A DNA stretch of 64,000 nt from an uncultured Lachnospiraceae bacterium (GTDB taxonomy: Bacteria; Bacillota; Clostridia; Lachnospirales; Lachnospiraceae), in assembly GCA_947174505.1 (NCBI GenBank), contig CAMWJF010000011.1, forward strand, positions 22,059 to 86,058, in the 5' to 3' direction. Below, piece by piece: positions 34,843 through 43,210 of this stretch (the first letter of the stretch is position 1; each line of letters opens with the position of its first letter). The translations under genes and the position numbers were made by a program. Under the pieces are notes generated by a model. It ran no database searches, was not told the origin of the DNA, and worked only from the letters and a program-made list of their open reading frames with translations.

Positions 34843-36830
34843 ATATCTTATGCTCATTTGCATTAAAGCAGCTTGGGAGAAAAAAAGGCAGGACCTTGAT
34901 CACGGCTTCTGCAATCGCGCTGTCTGCCGCCCTGCTGACCGCAGTCGTGAATTTTGTGGCAAGCGGCAGGGCAATGCTGGTGAATTTTCTTGGCAAGGAT
35001 TACGGGCTGTATGGCGGCGCTTATACCATGCTGCTGCTTGTCCCGGCTGTATTTTTGGCGGCGCTGATCATTGCCATGTCCGTGATTGTGATTTCCAATG
35101 CGTTCCGCATGAGCGCGAATGAGAGGATCGCACAGTTTGGCACCTTAAAATGTGTCGGCGCCACCAAAAAGCAGATTTATCAGACAATCATGTATGAGTG
35201 CGTGCTGCTGTGCAAGGCTGCAATTCCCCTTGGCGTTTTGGCGGGCTATCTGCTCAGTTTTCTCGGTATCGGGATCGTGAATCTTTATATGGAAGAACTG
35301 AATGTGCTGGTGCGTTCCATGATGAGACAGGTCGATTTTGCACTTTCCTTTGCTTTTTCGCCTGCCGCCCTGCTTGTTTCTGTTATGATCTCTCTGGGGA
35401 CAGCCCTGTTTTCGGCAATGCTCCCGGCAAGGAAAGCGATGCGCATTACAGCCTTGGACTGTCTGCGAAACGACGGCGAGATGGATACGTCGGGATATAA
35501 GCGCACGAAGATTGCCATGGATGCAGACAGAAAGGTCGAATATCAGCTGGCGCGTAAGAACGTGTCGTCTTATCGAAAGCGCATGCATTCGGCAGTCACG
35601 GCATTTTCCATCAGTATCATGTTGTTTATCACGCTGAGCGGGTTGCAGGAAATTGCAGGCGGCATACAGGATTATATTAACATGGATTATGGATATCCTG
35701 TGATTGCGGACTATACGTCAAACTTTAGGAATACCGTCAACCCCAAAACCGGACGCAGGCAGCAGGAGTGTGCATTTCCCATTACAGCCGAGACGGCGGA
35801 AGAGATCACGGCTAAGTTCAGGGAATATGAAGAAACGGATATTTACGGGGACGGGCAGGATTATACGACCTATGTTGCCCTGCTCAGCGAACAGGACCTT
35901 ACGGAAGAAATGCGGCAGGCTTTGGAGGATGATGACGATGGGGGACAATCGGAAACCATTCTGGAAGTGGAAAGGATTATTCTGGACGATGCGCATTACG
36001 GCCAACTGTGCGCACAGGTGGGAATTGCCTGCGGCGGGACGATCCTGTTAAATGATTATCGGTATAATGATAATGGAACGGAACGGCATATCGCACCTCT
36101 TTCCGATACGGTCACCACGCTGCAATTGGAAAAAGCGGACGGAAGCCGGGATACCCTCCCAATTGACGGTGTGCTGGCAATGCCGGAAATCCCCAGGCAA
36201 CTTTTATATCCGAATACCAAACCCATCCGTCTCATCGTCCCTGCTTCGGGAATGTCGGTGCGTGGCTATAGCTGGATGGCAGCTCCCGCGGATGAGGACG
36301 GCTTTATGGCGTATGCCAAGGATGTGCTGGAAAGCTATTTCCCGCAAAACGGCAAGGATTATGGCGAAGCGGGTTACACGAGCAGAGTGTTTGGGGCGCA
36401 GGATTTTACAAGGATCATGAATATTGCCATTGTGCTTGCTGCTGTTTTCCTCTATGCCTTTGTTTTTCTGCTGGGGCTGATTGGTGTGCTGAATGTGATC
36501 AGCACGGTTAGTTTCCAGATCAAATTGCGGGCGAGGGAGTTTGCGGTGCTGCAGAGTGTCGGGATGACGTCCGGATCTGTGCGGAAGATGCTGATGTTCG
36601 AGAGTGTTCTCTGCGCGGGGAAAGCGCTGGTCATTGGTCTTCCGGCTGGTATGGGTCTTGTTTTTTTGATGGCGCGCTGTGTGAAAATGCTGTTTCCGAT
36701 CCCGTTTCATATGCCATGGACAGCCATTGTGATAACTACCGGCGTATCCTTTCTTGCTATGTGGGCGGTAGTGCGGATTTCGGCAGATGTCTTGAAAAAG
36801 CAGAATATTATAGAGACGATCAGAATATGA
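34839..36830 (+). CDS. FtsX-family ABC transporter permease
   Basis: A 663-residue membrane protein. The N-terminal helix (ITASAIALSAALLTAVVNFVA) and three helices of a first FtsX domain cover up to about 205. A further helix near 260 leads to a large extracytoplasmic domain of about 260 residues (NMDYGYPVIADYTS...). A C-terminal FtsX domain with three helices (from IMNIAIVLAAVFLYAFVF) ends the protein. The split of two FtsX modules around a big outer domain is like BceB and VanZ-linked permeases. It forms a complex with the preceding ATPase. The ligand is probably a cationic peptide or antibiotic, by analogy only. Confidence 0.9.
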   Translation: MNILCSFALKQLGRKKGRTLITASAIALSAALLTAVVNFVASGRAMLVNFLGKDYGLYGGAYTMLLLVPAVFLAALIIAMSVIVISNAFRMSANERIAQFGTLKCVGATKKQIYQTIMYECVLLCKAAIPLGVLAGYLLSFLGIGIVNLYMEELNVLVRSMMRQVDFALSFAFSPAALLVSVMISLGTALFSAMLPARKAMRITALDCLRNDGEMDTSGYKRTKIAMDADRKVEYQLARKNVSSYRKRMHSAVTAFSISIMLFITLSGLQEIAGGIQDYINMDYGYPVIADYTSNFRNTVNPKTGRRQQECAFPITAETAEEITAKFREYEETDIYGDGQDYTTYVALLSEQDLTEEMRQALEDDDDGGQSETILEVERIILDDAHYGQLCAQVGIACGGTILLNDYRYNDNGTERHIAPLSDTVTTLQLEKADGSRDTLPIDGVLAMPEIPRQLLYPNTKPIRLIVPASGMSVRGYSWMAAPADEDGFMAYAKDVLESYFPQNGKDYGEAGYTSRVFGAQDFTRIMNIAIVLAAVFLYAFVFLLGLIGVLNVISTVSFQIKLRAREFAVLQSVGMTSGSVRKMLMFESVLCAGKALVIGLPAGMGLVFLMARCVKMLFPIPFHMPWTAIVITTGVSFLAMWAVVRISADVLKKQNIIETIRI

Positions 36831-36842
36831 AATGACAGAAAA

Positions 36843-36875
36843 AGAGGGTGTCACGCGGTGGCACCCTCTCGGCAT
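36843..36875. terminator. bidirectional terminator
   Basis: AGAGGGTGTCAC pairs with GTGGCACCCTCT (one G-U) around GCG. On the minus strand TTTTT follows directly, so it serves both the permease gene and the convergent FliD-like gene. Confidence 0.85.
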
Positions 36876-36892
36876 TTTGATAATATAAGAAA

Positions 36893-38137
36893 TCAAACAA
36901 TCGTATCCAGTATGGAATTCGTGGTCGGCACATTCACGCCGCCGTTGTTGTCGTAGGTCTTCTTGGAAAGGGAATCCCCCTGTGTCGCGTAGCGGTAAAT
37001 CTGGTTTACCCTGTCGGTCATTTTCTCCGCGGTAGAGTAAGCGCCGGTGAACAGATTCTTAACGCTGCTCATATCCGCGTCTTTAAACTTCTTCTCGTCA
37101 ATGGACAGTGTCTTGTCAGAGTTTACGGTAACGCCGATTCGGGAGAATGCGCTCTTATTGCCGCTCACTATGTTCTTTAAGTAATTTGCCTGGTTAACCA
37201 CGTTGGAGTTTGCGCTCTTATTGGTGTTATTGACCAGATCGTTGTAATCTTCCACAAAGGCGGAGAATGCCTTGTAAACCTCATCCTTGTTGCTGTTGCT
37301 GATATTCATGGAGCTTAATTTCTCGATGGACTTGTAGAGCGTATTCGCCGCGGCTGCCGATGAAGCGTCCGTCACGGTTTTGTTCTTATCCTTATCCTTC
37401 GTGGAGGATGTGCCTGAGGTGCTCGTCGAAGAAGAACCGCTTACGCCCGCGTATTTGGCCTTGGAGGAGGTAACGGCCTCGCCGTCGCCCGCCGCCCTGT
37501 AAATCTGGCTTGCCCGATTTACCGCCTTGTCCGCGAAGGAACCGATACCGCCAAAGAGCGTCTTCACTGTGGCGCCGTTTCCGTGTTCCGTGTCGGCGAG
37601 GGCTTTCTTTATGGTATCCTCGTCAAGGGACAGTGTTCTGTCGGAATTCAAGGTAATGCCGATCTTGGAGAACAGCTTGTAATTGGAATAGTAGGAGTTG
37701 TACAGGGACTCCGCCTGTTTCTGGACGGTCGTGTTCTCGCTCTTTGCCGCGTTCTTCATAAGACTGTTGTAATCCTTAATAAAAGCGGAAACAGAGTCTG
37801 TGATTTTGTCAATGTTCTCTTCGCTGCGGTCGTCGTAGTTTAGGGAGCCGAGCGCAGAGGCGGATTTGTAGAGGGCCGCCGCTGACGAAGCGGATGCGCT
37901 GTCCTTTACTTTGCCTGCATTTTTCTGATCGGTTTCCCCGGATTCCGCAGCCTCCTGCTTCTTTAATTTCGCATAGTAAGACTTCATCATCTTGCCGTAG
38001 CTGCCGTTTTTAATTGCGGCGTAATCGCCAAGCAGGGAGCTTACCCCGCCGGCATCGTCACCGCCGCCCATGCCGCCGAGCAGCGTGGAGTAGGTGTCTG
38101 CCATTCCTGAATTTAAACCGTTTAAACTGATTCCCAT
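36893..38137 (-). CDS. orphan protein with two FliD C-terminal-like repeats
   Basis: A 414-residue protein, no signal peptide, rich in Ser, Ala, Asn and Lys. Two homologous blocks are separated by a Ser/Thr linker. Each has LYKS...L..., a stretch like AFIKDYNSLMKN or AFVEDYNDLVNN, then FSKIGITLNSDRTLSLDE or FSRIGVTVNSDKTLSIDE. Each closes with VKTLFGGIGSFADKAVNR or VKNLFTGAYSTAEKMTDR plus QIYR. This pattern resembles the C-terminal domain of the flagellar cap FliD, but no flagellar gene is near. The ATG at 38137 has AAGGAGGG 8 nt upstream; longer readings are rejected. It may be a secreted or structural protein; no function is assigned. Confidence 0.75.
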   Translation of the reverse strand: MGISLNGLNSGMADTYSTLLGGMGGGDDAGGVSSLLGDYAAIKNGSYGKMMKSYYAKLKKQEAAESGETDQKNAGKVKDSASASSAAALYKSASALGSLNYDDRSEENIDKITDSVSAFIKDYNSLMKNAAKSENTTVQKQAESLYNSYYSNYKLFSKIGITLNSDRTLSLDEDTIKKALADTEHGNGATVKTLFGGIGSFADKAVNRASQIYRAAGDGEAVTSSKAKYAGVSGSSSTSTSGTSSTKDKDKNKTVTDASSAAAANTLYKSIEKLSSMNISNSNKDEVYKAFSAFVEDYNDLVNNTNKSANSNVVNQANYLKNIVSGNKSAFSRIGVTVNSDKTLSIDEKKFKDADMSSVKNLFTGAYSTAEKMTDRVNQIYRYATQGDSLSKKTYDNNGGVNVPTTNSILDTIV

Positions 38138-38393
38138 GTGATTACCCTCCTTGTTATAATAGTTGACATCCGTGTCATATATGTGTTTGCCGCAGATTAT
38201 TCCTATATCTATTATTTCGTCTTTTGGGCGCAATTGTAAAGAGGTTTGATGAAAAATATTTATAAAAAATTTCTGTTTTTTCCTGACCTCGCTAAATGGA
38301 TAATCCAATGGGTCGAAGATATACAAAATAGACAAATATAAAATGGAAATAGGAAGAGATTTGGTGCAATAAGACGACAAATATTTTATTGCG
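38138..38393. other. divergent intergenic region
   Basis: Holds upstream sequence of the FliD-like gene and of the PTS operon. The only notable site is the short palindrome TGACA-TCCG-TGTCA at 38164-38177, about 30 bp upstream of the FliD-like start, a possible operator. No gene is supported. Confidence 0.35.
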
Positions 38394-38422
38394 TTGACAT
38401 GAATTGTTTAAAATGCTATAGT
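38394..38422 (+). promoter_or_regulatory. strong extended -10 promoter of the PTS operon
   Basis: TTGACA (38394-38399), 17-nt spacer, TGC-TATAGT (-10 at 38417-38422). It lies about 280 nt upstream of the first PTS gene, leaving a long leader. Confidence 0.8.
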
Positions 38423-38429
38423 GATAAAA

Positions 38430-38700
38430 ATATACGAAAGAAAAAATGGCGAAAATGTAAAAAAGAAAGGGCTTTCGCGTTTTGTATATATTGCAAAGAT
38501 GGCAGACGTATACTTTTATTGATGAAAACGCGGAGCTTTTACGATCGGGCGCGTGGCTGCCCATTTTTTTGCTATATAGGAAATTGCGACAGTGTAAACC
38601 ATTCAAGGAGAATGCGGAGCATTCTCAGAGTTTGCCGTAGGCATACTCTTAATGTTCGCTGCCGAGCGACGATTTTTTGTTATTTAGAAAGGAGAGTGCG
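38430..38700 (+). promoter_or_regulatory. PTS operon leader with attenuator-like hairpins
   Basis: Three hairpins follow one another: GAGAATGC/GCATTCTC (38608-38626), AGAGTTTGCC/GGCATACTCT with one mismatch (38627-38649), and TCGCT/AGCGA (38656-38669). The last is followed by a T6 run (38673-38678). Upstream, GGGC/GCCC (about 38547-38562) is followed by T7. The T-runs lie before the AAAGGAGAG ribosome binding site, so premature termination is possible. I do not see a match to the GlcT/LicT antiterminator consensus. Confidence 0.5.
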
Positions 38701-38702
38701 GC

Positions 38703-39200
38703 ATGGGATTTTTGGCAAATATTTTCGGGAATGGAAAGAAGGAAGAAGGGATACAGATCTGTGCGCCTGTAGCCGGGAAGCTGGTTCCTTTAAGTGAGGT
38801 CAGTGATCCTACGTTTTCGGATGGCATATTGGGACAGGGGGCGGCGGTCATTCCCTCTGGCAATCAGTTTTTCTCTCCCGTGGACGGTACAGTCACCACA
38901 GTGTTTCCTACCGGGCATGCGGCGGCCCTCACCTCTGCGGACGGGGTGGAGGTACTGTTACATATCGGATTGGACACGGTGAAGCTGAACGGGAAACATT
39001 TTACCATCCATGCGGAGGAAGGACAACAGGTGAAAAAGGGAGATCTGCTTCTGGAGGCAGACCTGGAACAGATCAAAGCGGAAGGCTTTGACATTATCAC
39101 GCCGGTTGTTATCTGCAACACGGATGATTTCGCGGAAGTGGCGATGGCGGAGGCGCGGGACATAGAGGTCGGGGATACCGTATTGACTCTTAAAAAATAG
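38703..39200 (+). CDS. crr: PTS glucose-type IIA component
   Basis: A cytoplasmic phosphocarrier of the glucose/N-acetylglucosamine PTS family. It takes phosphate from HPr and passes it to a IIB domain. The active-site His87 lies in VEVLLHIGLDTVKLNG, with the partner His72 in FPTGHAAAL. APVAGKLVPLSEV and FFSPVDGTV are typical. The 165-residue length is that of stand-alone IIA-Glc. It is the first gene of a four-gene operon that supplies every protein of one PTS phosphorelay. Sugar could be glucose, GlcNAc or a disaccharide. Confidence 0.93.
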   Translation: MGFLANIFGNGKKEEGIQICAPVAGKLVPLSEVSDPTFSDGILGQGAAVIPSGNQFFSPVDGTVTTVFPTGHAAALTSADGVEVLLHIGLDTVKLNGKHFTIHAEEGQQVKKGDLLLEADLEQIKAEGFDIITPVVICNTDDFAEVAMAEARDIEVGDTVLTLKK

Positions 39201-39224
39201 GAGTCGGATTTGTCGGAGGTGGGG

Positions 39225-40841
39225 ATGGATAAATATACTGGAAAAAGTGTGATGAGGGGAATCGCCATAGGAAGGGTATATCTTTACAAAAAGGTAGATA
39301 TTCAGGTGACGGACCAAAGAGTGCCGGATGTGGCGGCTGAGAAGGAACGGTTTTTTGCCGCTGTGGACCGCGCGAAGGCACAGCTTACAAGACTCTACGA
39401 CGAGGCTCTGCAGAACGTGGGAGAGGACCATGCCGCCATCTTTGACGTACATAGAATGCTTTTGGAGGATGAGGACTATCTGGAAACTGCCGCGGGGGAG
39501 ATTGAGAACGGTTATAACGCGGTGTATGCAACAGATCATGCCGGAACACAGTTTGCGGAGCTGTTCGCAGCGATGGATGACGAGTATATGAGAGGGCGTG
39601 CGGCGGATATCCGCGATATCTCCCAGAGAGTGATCCGTATACTTCTGAATCTGCCGGAGGAGGAGATACATTCGGATGAGCCGGTTGTTCTGGTGGCGGA
39701 AGACCTGACGCCCAGTGAAACAGTGAAACTTGACAAAAAGAAAATATTAGGGTTTGTGACAGTGAAAGGGTCCGCAAATTCCCATACGGCGATTCTGGCA
39801 AGGAGCATGAATCTGCCGGCTCTGGTGAACGTGGATATTTCCCTTTCGGATGCGCTGCATGGGCAGACCTGTGTGGTTGACGGGTTTGAGGGTGAGTTTC
39901 TTGTGGCGCCGGAGGAGGAGATACTGTCAGGGAAGATTGTGCGGAAAAACCAGTGGGTGGCTGACCTGGAAGCGCTTGACAAGCTGAAAGGGCAGGACAA
40001 TGTCACAAAGAGCGGAAAACGGATAGATATTTTTGCCAATATCGGGAATGTGGAGGACGCGGAGGCAGCCTGCGCGGCGGACGCCGGGGGAATCGGTCTT
40101 TTCAGGAGTGAATTTCTCTATCTGGGCAGAGAGACCTTTCCGTCGGAGGAGGAACAGTATGAGAGCTATAAGACTGTCCTCGAGAAGATGGAGGGGAAAA
40201 AGGTGGTGATCCGCACACTGGATATCGGGGCGGATAAGAAGGTGGACTATTTTGGACTGGAGCCGGAGGAAAATCCGGCGCTCGGTTACCGGGCAATCCG
40301 TATCTGTCTGGACCGGGAGGAGATATTCATCACCCAGCTCCGGGCGCTCTACCGTGCGGCTGTGCATGGAAAGCTGGCCATTATGTTTCCCATGATTATA
40401 TCGGTGGATGAGGTAAAGCGGATCAGGCAGATCGTGGAGATGGTGAAGGCTGGGCTTGTAAAAGAAGGCAAGGCCGTGGGGGAAGCGGAGCTTGGCATTA
40501 TGATCGAGACACCGGCGGCGGCTGTGATTTCCGACAGGCTGGCGGAAGAAGTGGATTTTTTCAGCATCGGAACCAACGACCTCACGCAGTATACGCTGGC
40601 GGTAGACCGGCAGAACCAGAAGCTGGAAGGGATCTGCGATACCCATCATGAGGCGCTGCTGCGGCTGATCGAGATGACTGTGAAGAATGCACATGAGGTT
40701 GGCATCTGGGTGGGAATCTGCGGGGAGCTGGGCGCCGATACGGAGCTGACAGAGTGGTTTTTGAAGATCGGTGTGGATGAGCTGAGTGTAGCGTCATCTG
40801 CGGTATTAAAGGTACGTGGGGCGGTGAGAGCGCTGCCGTAA
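39225..40841 (+). CDS. ptsI: PTS enzyme I (phosphoenolpyruvate-protein phosphotransferase)
   Basis: Starts the phosphorelay by moving phosphate from PEP to HPr. Phosphohistidine His187 is in GSANSHTAILAR. The PEP-binding barrel has GGIGLFRSEFLYLGRE, FFSIGTNDLTQYTLAVDR and the catalytic Cys499 in GICGELGAD. At 538 residues it is slightly shorter than usual (about 570). The ATG at 39225 follows GGAGGT with a 4-nt gap; the TTG at 39210 is an alternative. It comes between IIA and HPr in the operon, so it may be a dedicated second enzyme I. Confidence 0.93.
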   Translation: MDKYTGKSVMRGIAIGRVYLYKKVDIQVTDQRVPDVAAEKERFFAAVDRAKAQLTRLYDEALQNVGEDHAAIFDVHRMLLEDEDYLETAAGEIENGYNAVYATDHAGTQFAELFAAMDDEYMRGRAADIRDISQRVIRILLNLPEEEIHSDEPVVLVAEDLTPSETVKLDKKKILGFVTVKGSANSHTAILARSMNLPALVNVDISLSDALHGQTCVVDGFEGEFLVAPEEEILSGKIVRKNQWVADLEALDKLKGQDNVTKSGKRIDIFANIGNVEDAEAACAADAGGIGLFRSEFLYLGRETFPSEEEQYESYKTVLEKMEGKKVVIRTLDIGADKKVDYFGLEPEENPALGYRAIRICLDREEIFITQLRALYRAAVHGKLAIMFPMIISVDEVKRIRQIVEMVKAGLVKEGKAVGEAELGIMIETPAAAVISDRLAEEVDFFSIGTNDLTQYTLAVDRQNQKLEGICDTHHEALLRLIEMTVKNAHEVGIWVGICGELGADTELTEWFLKIGVDELSVASSAVLKVRGAVRALP

Positions 40842-40917
40842 GTATGCTCCCGGATGCAAAAGGGCTTCGGGCTTCCGGGGGTACATATAAAACTTAAGGA
40901 GGGAGGATATTTAAGAA

Positions 40918-41175
40918 ATGAGGGATTTTACTTATGTAATTAAGGATCCGGTGGGGCTGCATGCCAGACCTGCGGGTCTGCTGGTAAAGAAGGCGGGCGA
41001 GTTTACCAGCAGGATTACGATCGAGTCAGGGGGTAAAAGCGCTGAGGCGAAGAAACTGATTATGCTGATGGGGCTCGGAATCAAGCAGGGTGCGGAGGTT
41101 GTCTGCCGGATTGAGGGTGAGGACGAGGATGCCGCGCACGAGGCGCTCGCAAAATTTTTCGAAGAAAACTTATAA
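40918..41175 (+). CDS. ptsH: HPr-family phosphocarrier with Lys at position 46
   Basis: An 85-residue HPr. His15 in PVGLHARPAG is the site phosphorylated by enzyme I. At the regulatory position, where Firmicutes HPr has Ser46 for HPr kinase, the sequence is AEAKKLIMLMGLGI with Lys46. The protein should carry phosphate for transport but cannot be serine-phosphorylated there, so it should not serve as CcpA co-repressor. GGAGGGAGG lies a little upstream of the ATG. A housekeeping ptsH with Ser46 would be expected elsewhere in the genome. Confidence 0.92.
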   Translation: MRDFTYVIKDPVGLHARPAGLLVKKAGEFTSRITIESGGKSAEAKKLIMLMGLGIKQGAEVVCRIEGEDEDAAHEALAKFFEENL

Positions 41176-41196
41176 AATGATGGGGAGGTAGTGCTT

Positions 41197-42669
41197 ATGA
41201 TGAAATATTTACAGAAACTGGGGAAGTCCCTGATGCTGCCGGTGGCGTGTCTGCCGATCTGCGGTATTCTGATGGGAATCGGATATGCGCTGTGCCCGGC
41301 GACGATGATTGCGGGTCGCGAGATGAGTGGCTTTTTGAATCTGTTGGGATTCTTTCTTGTGAAGGCCGGCGGTGCGCTGATTGACAATATGGCGCTTCTG
41401 TTTGTAATCGGCGTAGGCGTAGGCATGGCGGATGACCATGACGGTACGGCAGGTCTTGCGGCGCTGGCATCATGGCTGATGATTACGAATCTGCTCTCTG
41501 TGGGAGTGGTTACCACATTGATTCCCGCCATCGCAGACGATGCGAACAGGACGCTTGCCTTCTCGGCAATTGCGAATCCGTTTATCGGTATCCTGTCCGG
41601 TATTATCGGTGCAACCTGCTACAATAAGTTCAAGAAAACACAGCTTCCGGACTGGATGTCGTTCTTCAGCGGCAAGCGGTGCGTTGCGATTATCTCCGGT
41701 GTCGTAGCAATCGTTGTGGCAGCGGTCCTGCTGTTTGTATGGCCTGTCGTATACGGTATCCTGCTGGCGGTCGGTAACGGTATTGTGAGTATGGGAGCGG
41801 TTGGCGCAGGCATCTATGCTTTCCTGAACAGACTGCTGATTCCCACAGGACTGCATCATGCACTCAACAACGTATTCTGGTTTGACACGGTGGGTCTCGG
41901 TGACCTGAGCCATTTCTGGGCAGGCGATACCAGCGCAGATGTATCCTGGAGCCTTGGCATGTACATGTCGGGATTCTTCCCCTGCATGATGTTCGGTATT
42001 CCGGGTGCGGCGCTGGCGATGATTCATACGGCAAAGAAGGGCAAACAGAAAGCGGCCATCGGTCTGGTGGCATCCGCGGCGGTTTGTGCGTTTGTCTGCG
42101 GCGTTACGGAGCCCTTTGAGTTCGGTTTCATGTTCCTTGCACCGGCCCTGTATCTGATTTATGCACTGTTGTACGGTATTTTCACCGTGATTGTGGCGCT
42201 GCTCGGCTTCCGTGCGGGCTTCAGCTTCTCGGCAGGCGCAACGGACCTTCTGTTCTCAGCGTCCTTACCGGCAGCACAGGGCACATGGCTGATCATTCCG
42301 CTCGGCATTGCGGCATTTGTAGTATTTTATGTGGTATTCCGCTTCGCGATCGTGAAGTTCGATTTGAAGACGCCCGGCAGAGAGGACGATGATGTGGAGA
42401 CGGAGAAGAAGGCGGTTCTTTCCAACAGTGATTTCGCGGAAGTGGCGGCCATCATTCTGGAAGGTCTTGGCGGCAAGGGGAATGTGAAGTCCCTTGATAA
42501 CTGCATTACAAGACTCCGTCTGGAAATTAACGATTACACACAGGTGGACGAAAAGAAGATCAAATCTGCGGGAGTGGCTGGCGTTATGAGACCCAGCAAG
42601 ACCGCGGTGCAGGTGATTGTGGGCACCAAGGTGCAGTTTGTGGCGGATGAGATGAAGAAGATGCTGTAA
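41197..42669 (+). CDS. PTS IIBC transporter, glucose/N-acetylglucosamine family
   Basis: The membrane permease that imports and phosphorylates the sugar. A IIC domain of about ten helices starts at LMLPVACLPICGILMGIGYAL. It contains PTGLHHALNNVFWF and the GVTEPFEFGFMFLAP loop, where Glu contacts the sugar. A charged linker leads to the IIB domain with Cys436 in LDNCITRLRLEIND. IIA is a separate protein encoded three genes upstream. The ATG at 41197 has GGAGGT 7 nt upstream. The subfamily (ptsG or nagE) cannot be fixed by eye. Confidence 0.92.
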   Translation: MMKYLQKLGKSLMLPVACLPICGILMGIGYALCPATMIAGREMSGFLNLLGFFLVKAGGALIDNMALLFVIGVGVGMADDHDGTAGLAALASWLMITNLLSVGVVTTLIPAIADDANRTLAFSAIANPFIGILSGIIGATCYNKFKKTQLPDWMSFFSGKRCVAIISGVVAIVVAAVLLFVWPVVYGILLAVGNGIVSMGAVGAGIYAFLNRLLIPTGLHHALNNVFWFDTVGLGDLSHFWAGDTSADVSWSLGMYMSGFFPCMMFGIPGAALAMIHTAKKGKQKAAIGLVASAAVCAFVCGVTEPFEFGFMFLAPALYLIYALLYGIFTVIVALLGFRAGFSFSAGATDLLFSASLPAAQGTWLIIPLGIAAFVVFYVVFRFAIVKFDLKTPGREDDDVETEKKAVLSNSDFAEVAAIILEGLGGKGNVKSLDNCITRLRLEINDYTQVDEKKIKSAGVAGVMRPSKTAVQVIVGTKVQFVADEMKKML

Positions 42670-42715
42670 GCTGTTTGGAAATGTAAAATGTAAATAGCGA
42701 AATAAGGATGCTTAT

Positions 42716-42743
42716 GGGCAGTCTCCCGGGAGGCTGCCTTTTC
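42716..42743 (+). terminator. rho-independent terminator of the PTS operon
   Basis: GGCAGTCTCC and GGAGGCTGCC form a near-perfect stem (one G-U) followed by TTTTCC. Confidence 0.8.
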
Positions 42744-42770
42744 CTGTGACAGATTTTTTGTATCGGGGGA

Positions 42771-42795
42771 AAACAGGTACAAAAATCACAGGTTT
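42771..42795 (+). repeat. 25-bp direct repeat, copy 1
   Basis: Begins AAACAGGTACAAAAATCACA and is identical over 25 bp to 44309-44333. ACAGGT occurs twice in the unit, 15 bp apart. The two copies bracket the first HEPN-MNT module and the AlbA-like remnant. Confidence 0.85.
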
Positions 42796-42806
42796 TCCTT
42801 AGATAT

Positions 42807-42835
42807 TTGTAATTATCCGGTTTATGCAGTATAAT
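42807..42835 (+). promoter_or_regulatory. promoter of the first MNT-HEPN pair
   Basis: TTGTAA (42807-42812), 17-nt spacer, TATAAT (42830-42835). This rules out a start codon at 42824 and supports ATG 42857. Confidence 0.65.
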
Positions 42836-42856
42836 AAAACAAAAAGGCAAAGCAGA

Positions 42857-43177
42857 ATGAAGTTAAATGATATTATTACAATTTTAAAACAAGTTTATAA
42901 TAAATATGATAATATAAGGCTGGGAATAGCGGGGTCTTATGTCAATGGCAATGAGCAGTCGTCAAGTGACATAGATGTTGTGATAGATGGCGATTCCATG
43001 AGAGTTGATATCATGGAATATATAAAAAGTCTGTTTGATATCACGGTGGATGTGCTGTGGGTGGATTTAATGAAAAAAGAGGATGACGAATTAGACAGAT
43101 TCGCACTGGAGAACGGATTGCCGATAAATAAGTATTCGGCATACAAAACAGTGATGCGGGAAGTAAGGTGGATATGA
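42857..43177 (+). CDS. mntA: MNT-type nucleotidyltransferase (MntA-like antitoxin)
   Basis: A 106-residue minimal nucleotidyltransferase. GSYVNGNEQSSSDIDVVI carries the GS motif (26-27) and Asp38/Asp40, with a third acidic residue in ITVDVLWVD. Family members of type VII toxin-antitoxin pairs add AMP to the HEPN RNase and silence it. The protein lies directly before a HEPN gene, as the rule demands. AT-rich DNA with codon use unlike the PTS operon suggests recent arrival. The ribosome binding site is weak. The stop overlaps a possible ATG (43174) of the partner. Confidence 0.85.
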   Translation: MKLNDIITILKQVYNKYDNIRLGIAGSYVNGNEQSSSDIDVVIDGDSMRVDIMEYIKSLFDITVDVLWVDLMKKEDDELDRFALENGLPINKYSAYKTVMREVRWI

Positions 43178-43210
43178 CCAAATCATATAAAAAAGGATAT
43201 TCAGCTATTA

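Noticed and set aside
38399..38797. 132-codon plus-strand frame across the PTS leader
   Set aside because: It starts within the promoter, is Cys/Arg-rich, overlaps the IIA gene in another frame and crosses three hairpins.
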